Source of the DNA: JBPOHE01 sp052035915
Lineage (GTDB): Bacteria > Pseudomonadota > Gammaproteobacteria > Chromatiales > Chromatiaceae
Length of the DNA stretch: 19,845 nucleotides
Assembly (NCBI GenBank): GCA_052035915.1
Contig: JBPOHE010000075.1
Coordinates: 1-19,845, forward strand
Direction of reading: 5' to 3'
Both the position numbers and the translations under genes were made by a program. Under the pieces are notes generated by a model. The model saw only the letters and a program-made list of their open reading frames with translations. It was not told the origin of the DNA and ran no database searches. Numbering within the stretch: position 1 is the first letter of the stretch; each line of letters starts with the position of its first letter. Below are positions 7,651 through 14,144 of this stretch, piece after piece.

Positions 7651-7666
7651 TTGGCATGAAGTCTGC
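7651..7666 (+). promoter_or_regulatory. Sigma-54 (-24/-12) promoter of the Usp/TauE operon
   Basis: TTGGCATGAAGTCTGC fits the consensus TGGCAY-N5-TTGC: GG at 7653-7654 and GC at 7665-7666 are exactly 10 nt apart, with one change in the -12 element. Transcription would start near 7678, about 35 nt before the first ATG. The adjacent sigma-54 activator gene and upstream dyads support the assignment. Confidence 0.75.
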
Positions 7667-7712
7667 CTTAGAAGAGATGAGTTTGTCCTTATCCCTTTGC
7701 GAGGTATTTGCC

Positions 7713-8213
7713 ATGTCTCTGCGTACCCTCAAACGCACCCTGGAGGCTTTCCCCTTGGCCCTGGCCTACACCGACGCCGGTCTGACGGTTCCACCCGAGG
7801 AAGTCGAGCGCCTGCTCGGCGAAACCGGCGACGCCAAAGCCTCCCACCGCAATGTCGCCGTCAACATCGGCAACGCCATGCCCGGTTATCTCTTCGATTA
7901 CGCCCTCGATACCTGCGTCCGCATGGGGGCCGGCCTGGTGCTCCTGGGCGAATTCGGCAGTCAGGGCATGAATCAGATGCTGCAACCCTTTTTACCCAGG
8001 TTGGCCGACGCCCATGTCCCCTATGAAGCGGTCGACCTCAAGGGCACGGGTTGGGATGGGCTGAGCCGCTATGTCCGCACCCATCGAGAGGTCATCTTCA
8101 CCATCTTCAAGGCGGATGACCTGAACCTCGCCACCATGGGCAAGAACCCACGCCTCGCCGAGCGCGAGTTCCCGGTTCCCATGGTGGTGGTGGCTCCGCA
8201 AGCAGCCGCCTGA
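7713..8213 (+). CDS. Usp-like single-domain protein, family not recognised
   Basis: A 166-aa soluble protein. The order of predicted elements resembles a universal stress protein fold: a first strand RNVAVNIGNA, a helix DYALDTCVRMGAGLVLLGEF leading into the second strand, LPRLADAHVPYEAVDLKG, a helix-strand SRYVRTHREVIFTIFK, and a final hydrophobic strand FPVPMVVVAP like the terminal CPVLVV of Usp proteins. The G-2X-G-9X-G(S/T) nucleotide-binding loop of ATP-binding Usps is not visible, so it may be a non-ATP-binding or diverged member. ATG 7713 has GAGG 8 nt upstream. It is the first gene after the sigma-54 promoter and is followed by a small membrane protein and a permease with two further Usp domains, so a role tied to that permease is likely. 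The Usp relation is my inference from pattern, not from a database hit. Confidence 0.75.
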   Translation: MSLRTLKRTLEAFPLALAYTDAGLTVPPEEVERLLGETGDAKASHRNVAVNIGNAMPGYLFDYALDTCVRMGAGLVLLGEFGSQGMNQMLQPFLPRLADAHVPYEAVDLKGTGWDGLSRYVRTHREVIFTIFKADDLNLATMGKNPRLAEREFPVPMVVVAPQAAA

Positions 8214-8308
8214 TCCAAATGGGAGCGGCGCTCCTGCGGCCCAGCTCAGGACCGGCCTCGCCGCGATGTCAATCCTCCATCCTCAACCCGCCAAGCATCG
8301 AAAGCACC

Positions 8309-8539
8309 ATGAACAGCAAACACTCGCTCTCACAGATTCTCATCTACGGCTGCCTCAGCCTCGGGCTCTACACCCTGCTCTACCTCTACTCGGAGCGGAT
8401 CCTGGAAGCCTCCAGACAGGGGCATTGGAACTTTATCCAGCCGATCCTGATCGCCTTTGCCTTTTCTTTCGTGCACGGTCACTTCACCGGTCACTTTTGG
8501 GACCTACTCGGCTTCAAAGCGAAGTCGGTGAAAAAGTAG
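8309..8539 (+). CDS. Small membrane protein of the permease operon
   Basis: A 76-aa protein with two hydrophobic segments, QILIYGCLSLGLYTLLYLY and IQPILIAFAFSFVHGHF, separated by a charged loop and ending in a basic tail (KAKSVKK). The His-Gly-His and Thr-Gly-His pattern (VHGHFTGHFWDLLG) at the end of the second segment could be a metal or ligand site, but no family is recognised. ATG 8309 has a weak GAAAG upstream. The stop codon overlaps the strong ribosome site of the permease gene 11 nt later, so the two are co-translated in one operon. It may be a subunit or accessory factor of the permease. Confidence 0.75.
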   Translation: MNSKHSLSQILIYGCLSLGLYTLLYLYSERILEASRQGHWNFIQPILIAFAFSFVHGHFTGHFWDLLGFKAKSVKK

Positions 8540-8550
8540 GAGGTGGGGCG

Positions 8551-10467
8551 ATGGACATCAGTTTTATCGATCTGAACTTCACTTCGGTCCTCTTTCTTTT
8601 TATCGTCGGCTTCGTCGGCGGACTGGTCAGCGGCTTCATCGGTTCGGGTGGGGCCTTCGTGCTGACACCGGCGATGATGAACATGGGGGTCTCGGCTATC
8701 ATGGCGGTGGCGAGCAACATCTGCCACAAGTTCCCCAAGGCCCTGGTCGGGGCCATGAAACGCCACAAATACGGCCAGGTCGATGTCAAACTGGGGGTCG
8801 TCCTGGGCATCTCCGCCGAGGCCGGGGTGCTTTACGGCGCCCATGTGCAGGAACAGATCGTCGCCCTCTTCGGCAAAGCCGGCTCCAACCTCTATGTCTC
8901 GGCGGTGTTCGTGGTGGTGCTGGCCATCGTTGGCGGCTATGTGCTGCGGGATGCCTGGAAGATGTACCGCTCCGGCAACCTCGACCAGGAATCCGTCGGT
9001 AAGCTGGCCCGCTGGGTGCAGTCGGTGCGCATCCCCGGCACCATGATGTACTTCAAATCCATAGGTACCGAGGTCTCGGTGCTCTTCACCATTCCCCTCG
9101 GCTTCGCCACCGGCATGCTCGCCGCCACCATCGCCGTCGGCGGTTTCATCGGCGTGCCGGCGATGATGTACGTGCTCGGCGTGCCTGGTTTGATGGCCTC
9201 GGCGACCGAACTGGTGATCGCCTTCGTCATGGGCCTGGGCGGCACCATCAAGTATGCCTGGGCGGGATTCGTCGACATCCGTCTGGCCATGATCATCCTC
9301 GCCGGCTCCCTGTTCGGCATCCAGCTCGGGGCCATAGGCACCACCTATGTGAAACCCTACATGGTGAAGGTGGTGATGGGGGTGATCATGTTGCTGGTGC
9401 TCTTCAGCCGCGGCATCGTCATTCCGGTTTATCTCTCGGATCTGCAACTGATCTCGACCCTGGACCCGGCCATGGCGGGCGGCATGAAGAACGCCAGCTT
9501 CGCCATGCTCATTTTCGCCCTGGCCACCGGGGCGACCATCGTCCTTTCGGCGCTGTGGAAGGGACTGCGCGCCCACCGGGCGGAGGAGGCGGCCGCCGTC
9601 TTGACGCCGTCCCCGGCGCATGAAGGACCCAGTTCCCTCCAGGAGATCAAGGCCGGCGCCTGGAAACGCATCCTGCTGGTCACCGATGGTTCCGAGTTCA
9701 GCATCGGGGCGACCCGGGAGGCCATCCGCCTGGCCCAGCGGTGCACAGGCCGATTGCAGGCCCTCTCGGTCATCCCCAGCAATCCGGAGTTCGAGACCCT
9801 GGCCCAACCCCTGCTGGAAAAGGAGAAACAGGAGGCCCTGGCGCATCTGGAAGGGATCCGGGCGCAAGCCCAGGCCGCGGGAGTGCCCTGCGAGATTCTG
9901 CTGCGCTATGGTAACGAGGTGTACGAGGAGATCACCGAAGAGGCCAGGCAAAGCCGCATGGATCTCATCGTCATGGGTCGTCGCGGCAAGAAAGATCTGT
10001 TACGGATGATGCTCGGGGGCACTACGGCCAAGGTCATCGGTCATGCCGATTGCCAAGTGCTGGTGGTGCCCAGGGAAGCCCATCTCGACGGCCAGCGCTT
10101 GCTGCTGGCGGTGGATGGCTCCCGTCACAGCGAGGCCGCCGCCCAGGCCGCCGCCCGCCTTTCCAACCATTGCCCGGTGCCGGTTTCGGTGGTTTCCGTG
10201 GCCGCCGGCGAGTCTCAGGTCGGGGAAGCCAAGGCCACCCTCGAGCGTATCGCCGGTTATCTCAACCAGCAGGGCATCACCCCGGAGCGGGAGGTATTGG
10301 TCGGTCAACCCGCCATGGCCATCGTCGACAAGGCCAAGCGGATCGCCGCCGACCTCATCCTGCTCGGCAGCCATGGTCGTTCGGGGATGGATCGACTGCT
10401 GCTGGGCAGTGTCTCCGAACGGGTGATCGGCTTCGTCGACTGCCCGGTGTTGGTGGTCAAGGCTTAA
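8551..10467 (+). CDS. TauE/SafE (TSUP) permease fused to two Usp domains
   Basis: A 638-aa inner-membrane protein. Residues 1-~345 form a TSUP permease of about eight to nine helices with the duplicated family motif: GLVSGFIGSGGAFVLTPAMM in the first half and FATGMLAATIAVGGFIGVPAM in the second. TSUP proteins move sulfite, sulfonates, thiosulfate or other organic anions; the substrate here is not evident. After a linker, Usp domain 1 (~369-508) starts KRILLVTDGS and has GRRGKKDLLRMMLGG, and Usp domain 2 (~513-638) starts RLLLAVDGS and has the canonical ATP loop GSHGRSGMDRLLLGS and the end CPVLVV. ATG 8551 follows an AGGAGG at 8538-8543 that overlaps the previous stop. The fusion suggests nucleotide-dependent gating of transport. 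Expression is probably driven by the sigma-54 promoter at 7651. Confidence 0.93.
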   Translation: MDISFIDLNFTSVLFLFIVGFVGGLVSGFIGSGGAFVLTPAMMNMGVSAIMAVASNICHKFPKALVGAMKRHKYGQVDVKLGVVLGISAEAGVLYGAHVQEQIVALFGKAGSNLYVSAVFVVVLAIVGGYVLRDAWKMYRSGNLDQESVGKLARWVQSVRIPGTMMYFKSIGTEVSVLFTIPLGFATGMLAATIAVGGFIGVPAMMYVLGVPGLMASATELVIAFVMGLGGTIKYAWAGFVDIRLAMIILAGSLFGIQLGAIGTTYVKPYMVKVVMGVIMLLVLFSRGIVIPVYLSDLQLISTLDPAMAGGMKNASFAMLIFALATGATIVLSALWKGLRAHRAEEAAAVLTPSPAHEGPSSLQEIKAGAWKRILLVTDGSEFSIGATREAIRLAQRCTGRLQALSVIPSNPEFETLAQPLLEKEKQEALAHLEGIRAQAQAAGVPCEILLRYGNEVYEEITEEARQSRMDLIVMGRRGKKDLLRMMLGGTTAKVIGHADCQVLVVPREAHLDGQRLLLAVDGSRHSEAAAQAAARLSNHCPVPVSVVSVAAGESQVGEAKATLERIAGYLNQQGITPEREVLVGQPAMAIVDKAKRIAADLILLGSHGRSGMDRLLLGSVSERVIGFVDCPVLVVKA

Positions 10468-10506
10468 GGCGATTGCCGGAAAAAGAAAGACCAGAATGCG
10501 CCGGCG

Positions 10507-10585
10507 GTTCGTTCGCCTTCCAGGCGCGCCAGCCGGCGCGGACTGAGCTCTGTAACGGCTGGCGTAACACCGAAGGCGGACGAAC
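10507..10585. repeat. Two-part imperfect hairpin downstream of the permease gene
   Basis: GTTCGTTCGCCTTC (10507-10520) pairs with GAAGGCGGACGAAC (10572-10585) with one mismatch, and inside it CGCCAGCCG (10527-10535) pairs exactly with CGGCTGGCG (10556-10564). It begins 40 nt after the permease stop. No T-run follows, so it is a possible mRNA 3' structure rather than a textbook terminator. Confidence 0.5.
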
Positions 10586-10725
10586 AGACCAGCCGGCGGG
10601 TATTTGTTTTGACAGAACTCGCCTTATGCCTCCCCTCGCTCCCAACCCGTCGCTGGGTGAGGGAGTATCCCCGCTGATACTGATACCGATTCCCCTCATC
10701 GGCGGGTGCACCCTTTTACCTCGTT

Positions 10726-10844
10726 CCCGGGCATGGGCTCTGTAAGCCGACTCATTGTTCTCCTATAGAGAACAATGAGTCGGCTTACATATTATTGTTC
10801 TCTTTTAGAGAACGAAGAATGGCCATTTTCAGCCGAGGCCCGGG
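10726..10844 (+). repeat. GTTCTC-dyad intergenic repeat, copy B
   Basis: It runs from CCCGGGCATGG to GCCGAGGCCCGGG. Dyads lie at 10757-10773 and 10797-10813 (40 bp apart). The first dyad is embedded in a perfect inverted repeat with 22-bp arms (10741-10762 and 10768-10789) and a 5-nt centre. TGGCCATTTTC follows the second dyad, as in copies C and D. Confidence 0.85.
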
Positions 10845-11083
10845 TCCCTTCGGCAGGCATGAGAGCGGCAAGGCTTAGCGTTTTTCCATAAATTCGATTT
10901 TCAACAGCCAAAACCATGTTTTTGGTTTATCCTGAGGTGGCGCCTGCGTGCTTACCCGGTATTCGGGCGCCGAATCAGGAACCTGCGCCCGGGATGCGAG
11001 GGGCATCGCCTCGACCAACCGCTGCCTACGAACCGACCGGGTCCAGGGGTGATCAGAGTGGCCGCGGCTAGAGGAACCACCTT

Positions 11084-12361
11084 ATGAGCTTCAACCGCAA
11101 CACCGAACAGGATGAACTCGCCACCCGGCGGATGATGCTGGACCCGTCGAAGGCGATGATTGGCGACAAGAGCTGGCTCGATCACGGGGCTGGAGCCGCT
11201 CTGGTGGACCAGATGTTGCTGTACGGGGTCACCAAGGAACAGCTCCTTGCCAGCGGGCGTAAGTGGGGGGCGATCCAAAGCCACCTCCACCACCTCAAAT
11301 CCGATCACGGGCTGGGGATCGAGAAGCACGAGGGGGTCTATCGCTTCGCCTATCCCGAAGTCCCCTACCCGTCCGACCAGGCACCAGCGGGCCCCGGGGA
11401 GCCACCGGCCATAGCGCCGGACGCCGTCAAACCCAAAGCGGTCCCTGGAGCAAAAGATGGAGATACCCTCAGACAGATCTTTGCCGAAGCGCTGGCCATC
11501 CTCGAACTCCAGGCTCAGCGTACTCCGGATCCGGGGCTACAACGGGAACTGGCGGTCCTGCAATCCCGGGAATGGCCGAGAATCACCCGGGAGTCGGAGA
11601 TCCTCAACCGACTGGTCGTGCAGACGGCGCTCCATGGCCCGACCCGCAAGGTGTTCCGGGTCTTTTCCCCGGAACAGATGCATCGCTTCGACCAGCATTA
11701 CCACAGCCGCTTCTTCAGCCTCGAGCAGAGACCGGAGTACGACGCCAACGGCTGGGAGAGCATCTTGCTCGCTTGGGGGCAGACCTTGCTCAGCAAGGAC
11801 AAAGCCGAGGGGATCGGGGATCTGGCTTCCCTGGTCGAGCGGCTGCAACAGAGCCACAAGGGGGATTGGAAGTCCTATACCAAACAACCGAGATCGCGCC
11901 TCTTCCTCACCCTGGCCACGGCCTTGTCGAAGCTCAAAACCGAACTCTTCCCTGACCCCGATCTTTTCCTGGATCAGCACCAGTACGTTTCCCAACGCCA
12001 CCCAGGACGCGCCTACGACCGCGCCACCCGCTTCGCCACAGGCATCATCGAGGCAGGCAACCCCCTGATACGCAATTTTTTCATCGATCTGGGGCTGGTG
12101 TACTACGCCCAGGTGGACGTGGCGCTCGGCGATTTTCTCGATGATCTCTCCTTCGGCCACAGATTCACCCCCAAGGAGCGTTTCATCCTGGCTTGGCTGC
12201 TGGCGCAGGAAGTAGAGACGGCGCCGTTCTTTCTCGACAAACTCTTGCGCACCGGCGCCGACTACTGCAAAGGGGAGATGAAGGCCCTGTTCGAGCGTCA
12301 CCGCGCCGACTATCGTAGCTCGGTCTCCAGGCTGGCGGCGGGTATCGCCAGCTATCGATGA
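11084..12361 (+). CDS. Unknown protein with N-terminal winged-helix-like segment
   Basis: A 425-aa soluble protein with no family I recognise. Residues ~38-88 (DQMLLYGVTKEQLLASGRK, then WGAIQSHLHHLKSDHG and a Tyr-Arg-Phe end) read like a winged helix: helix, turn, recognition-type helix and a GLGIEKHEGVYRF wing. A Pro/Ala-rich linker (~95-125) leads to a long mostly helical C-terminal part with many aromatic and charged residues, containing FSPEQMHRFDQHYHSRFF and FTPKERFILAWLLAQEVE. No signal peptide or membrane helix is seen. ATG 11084 has GAGGAA about 8 nt upstream. It stands alone between repeat-bearing gaps, with another unknown gene 140 bp downstream on the same strand. A DNA-binding role is only suggested. 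The frame is long and uninterrupted with codon use like its neighbours, so it is very likely a real gene. Confidence 0.8.
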   Translation: MSFNRNTEQDELATRRMMLDPSKAMIGDKSWLDHGAGAALVDQMLLYGVTKEQLLASGRKWGAIQSHLHHLKSDHGLGIEKHEGVYRFAYPEVPYPSDQAPAGPGEPPAIAPDAVKPKAVPGAKDGDTLRQIFAEALAILELQAQRTPDPGLQRELAVLQSREWPRITRESEILNRLVVQTALHGPTRKVFRVFSPEQMHRFDQHYHSRFFSLEQRPEYDANGWESILLAWGQTLLSKDKAEGIGDLASLVERLQQSHKGDWKSYTKQPRSRLFLTLATALSKLKTELFPDPDLFLDQHQYVSQRHPGRAYDRATRFATGIIEAGNPLIRNFFIDLGLVYYAQVDVALGDFLDDLSFGHRFTPKERFILAWLLAQEVETAPFFLDKLLRTGADYCKGEMKALFERHRADYRSSVSRLAAGIASYR

Positions 12362-12366
12362 GTGTG

Positions 12367-12405
12367 GGTATTCCCCTATCTATATGAGAAATGTCAAGGA
12401 ATACC
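12367..12405. repeat. Inverted repeat just after the 425-aa gene
   Basis: GGTATTCC (12367-12374) pairs exactly with GGAATACC (12398-12405) across 23 nt. It starts 6 nt after the preceding stop. A second dyad, GAGATTC (12440-12446) and GAATCTC (12456-12462), follows before the next gene. Either could be an operator or a leader hairpin. Confidence 0.45.
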
Positions 12406-12501
12406 ATTCTGTTATGTCGGACAATAAAACCGGTTGCAAGAGATTCTCGCTGGGGGAATCTCCCACCCAACAGACAGGAACGAGTATCACCAAGGCATCC
12501 C

Positions 12502-12822
12502 ATGTCGTACGAAAAGATTCTTGATGATCTCATCGCCGAAAAAGTAGCCCAGTTTCAGGACGAACTCATCCTGGGCCGGGAGATGCGGCAGTTGGCCGCC
12601 ACCAAGGCAAAAACGCCACCGATGCCCTACGGCTATCCGATCGGCGTCTATCATCCTCACCATGTCTGTCACCTGCCGGTGTATCACCGCTACACCGAAC
12701 ACCACGATGAACCCTTCAGTAACGGGGTGCCGCGGGTGTTGGCCCTGCATGTGGAAAATCAGGAGATCCTGGGGGTGTACAACCCCAGGCATGAACCCCA
12801 ACCACTGAAACAGGCCGCCTGA
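12502..12822 (+). CDS. Small His/Tyr-rich protein, unknown
   Basis: A 106-aa soluble protein that I cannot assign. Residues 1-~35 form a charged amphipathic helix (YEKILDDLIAEKVAQFQDEL). The centre is unusually rich in His, Tyr and Pro, with YHPHHVCHLPVYHRYTEHHDEP; nine histidines and one Cys in this stretch could bind a metal. The end VLALHVENQEILGVYNPRHE looks like two short strands. ATG 12502 has AAGG 6 nt upstream and is preferred to an in-frame ATG at 12391, which would place coding sequence across the two dyads of the leader. It is probably in the same transcription direction and perhaps the same operon as the 425-aa gene. Confidence 0.7.
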   Translation: MSYEKILDDLIAEKVAQFQDELILGREMRQLAATKAKTPPMPYGYPIGVYHPHHVCHLPVYHRYTEHHDEPFSNGVPRVLALHVENQEILGVYNPRHEPQPLKQAA

Positions 12823-12944
12823 GCGGAATCCCGCTGCCCCCTTCCCGAGTCTGTCTCCCTTCCGCGGCCATGCGGACTCCGCCACCCAGCCCAAGCTATT
12901 GGGCCCAACGAGGTTCAGCCGGATCGGGACGAGGCTGTAGGGAA

Positions 12945-13062
12945 CCGGGCCTCGGCTGAAAATGGCTCTTTATCGTTCTTCTCAGGAGAACAATAACTCA
13001 TCTTGGATCGGATTGTTCTTCTCCACAGAACAAAAAACCGGCCTACAGAGTCCATGCCCGGG
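12945..13062 (-). repeat. GTTCTC-dyad intergenic repeat, copy C (inverted)
   Basis: In reverse orientation it reads CCCGGGCATGGACTCTGTAG at its start and AAAATGG...CCGGGC-type sequence at its end. Dyads are GTTCTTCTC-AG-GAGAAC at 12975-12991 and GTTCTTCTCCACAGAAC at 13015-13031, 40 bp apart. It lies between convergent gene ends. Confidence 0.82.
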
Positions 13063-13101
13063 AACCGCCAGCGATATCCGGGACGATGTACGAGATTCCT
13101 G

Positions 13102-13770
13102 TCAGAGTTCCAGACCACGGGCCGCCCACAGGGATTTCCCTGACGGCATGGCCCGGCTGTTTTTCTGCCAGGGACTGCCCGGATCCCGCCCCTGATAGGG
13201 ATAGAGTTCCCCCTGCTGCGGCATGGCGTTGGGTAGATAGGGATTGGGCGGCGGGAAGTTGCCTGTCCAGCGATTCATCTCCTGGGCGGGATCCCGGGGT
13301 CTGAACCGGTACTGGAAGTCACCCGGCTGAGGTGGCACATAGCCGGGCTGTTGTTGGGCGTAGGACTTCGGCGGGTAGAGGGCATAGCCGCGTCCCGGCG
13401 GCAGGGGTGAATCGGTGTAGGGATTCGATGGCTCGCGTTCCAGACGCAGCCTTTCGTTCTCGGTCCAGGGACGGAAGCGGAAGGCGTCGGGCGCGCCTTG
13501 GGAACCATTCCACCCCTCGCCCTCGGCATACGAGGGACCGCCGTAACCAGCGGATCCGTCCGTCGGCGGACGATAACCCACGGGGGCCTGGGCCTGGCGC
13601 CGTTCGGCGACCTGGTTCCGGGACAGGGGGAGAGAGGAAGTCACCGGAGGCGATGATGGCGGTTTGACCGCTATCCCTGGAGGTTCCGAAACAGGCGACT
13701 TGTCGCCACCCAACCAGAGATACAACCCCAAGGAGAGGACCACCAGGAGAGCCAATCCAAGCTTGCGCAT
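13102..13770 (-). CDS. Pro/Tyr/Arg-rich anchored or secreted protein, unknown
   Basis: A 222-aa protein with an N-terminal hydrophobic segment MRKLGLALLVVLSLGLYLW that acts as a signal peptide or membrane anchor; no lipobox Cys is present. The rest is low-complexity and rich in Pro, Gly, Tyr, Arg and Gln, with two related motifs, FRFRPWTENERLRLE (about residues 95-109) and FQYRFRPRDPAQEMNRW (about 160-176). It is probably a disordered envelope protein. The ATG at 13768-13770 is chosen because GAGG lies 5 nt upstream within an in-frame ATGAGTGAGG; starts further upstream lack a ribosome site. It is divergent from the DUF6600 lipoprotein gene, which is also a Pro/Arg-rich envelope protein. Function unknown. 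Confidence 0.7.
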   Translation of the reverse strand: MRKLGLALLVVLSLGLYLWLGGDKSPVSEPPGIAVKPPSSPPVTSSLPLSRNQVAERRQAQAPVGYRPPTDGSAGYGGPSYAEGEGWNGSQGAPDAFRFRPWTENERLRLEREPSNPYTDSPLPPGRGYALYPPKSYAQQQPGYVPPQPGDFQYRFRPRDPAQEMNRWTGNFPPPNPYLPNAMPQQGELYPYQGRDPGSPWQKNSRAMPSGKSLWAARGLEL

Positions 13771-14144
13771 CTTTGCCTCACTCATCAATCGACCCAGTAA
13801 TGCCGCTCGTCGGAAGGACCAGGCGATCCCTGACTCCATGGCGCCGGGTTATGACGCATCGGTCATGTTTCCGGCTCAAGGCCAGCGCCCATTCCCTGAA
13901 GCTCGAAAAGCCCTTCCATAATCAACAGTATAGAAGAAAAATCCAGGTTTTTCAAGAAAATCAGAATATTCAAATATGCAGCGCATCTCCCGGTTCGCTG
14001 TCAAGAAACGCGAAGGAAATGGATTCAGCCTGGGTTCAGGGCTCTCGGCTTAGGCTAATCTAGAAAAGGACAACCGACCCCGACGGCGGGGAACGGGAAT
14101 ACCCGGGAACCACACCCGGAGATCGAATCCAAACAGGTGAAGGC
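13771..14144. other. Divergent intergenic region between two envelope-protein genes
   Basis: This 374-bp region should hold promoters for both the 13770 and 14145 genes. Near the lipoprotein side is a TTCAG-N6-TTCAG direct repeat (14024-14039), followed by an AT-containing TAGGCTAATCT (14051-14061) as a possible -10 zone. Short GC dyads follow at about 14075-14110. I see no gene inside it. Confidence 0.5.
14024..14039 (+). promoter_or_regulatory. TTCAG-N6-TTCAG direct repeat, possible OmpR/PhoB-type site
   Basis: Two identical TTCAG pentamers start 11 bp apart, one helical turn, 106 bp upstream of the lipoprotein ATG and about 12-17 bp before TAGGCTAATCT. Tandem half-sites at this spacing are typical of OmpR-family regulators. 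The regulator is not in the window. Confidence 0.4.

Larger units (their letters stand above)
10468..11083. other. Intergenic region with hairpins and a GTTCTC repeat
   Basis: No convincing gene. It contains a long two-part imperfect hairpin (10507-10585), GTTCTC repeat copy B (10726-10844) with a perfect 22-bp palindrome, a CCAAAA/TTTTGG dyad (10908-10925) and an ATTCGG/CCGAAT dyad (10961-10975). The promoter of the 11084 gene should be near its 3' end, but I see no clear -35/-10 pair. Confidence 0.6.

Noticed and set aside
8491..9951. Long minus-strand open frame opposite the TSUP-Usp gene
   Set aside because: Its His/Gln/Gly-rich translation is the usual antisense shadow of a GC-rich gene; the plus frame has clear TSUP and Usp motifs.
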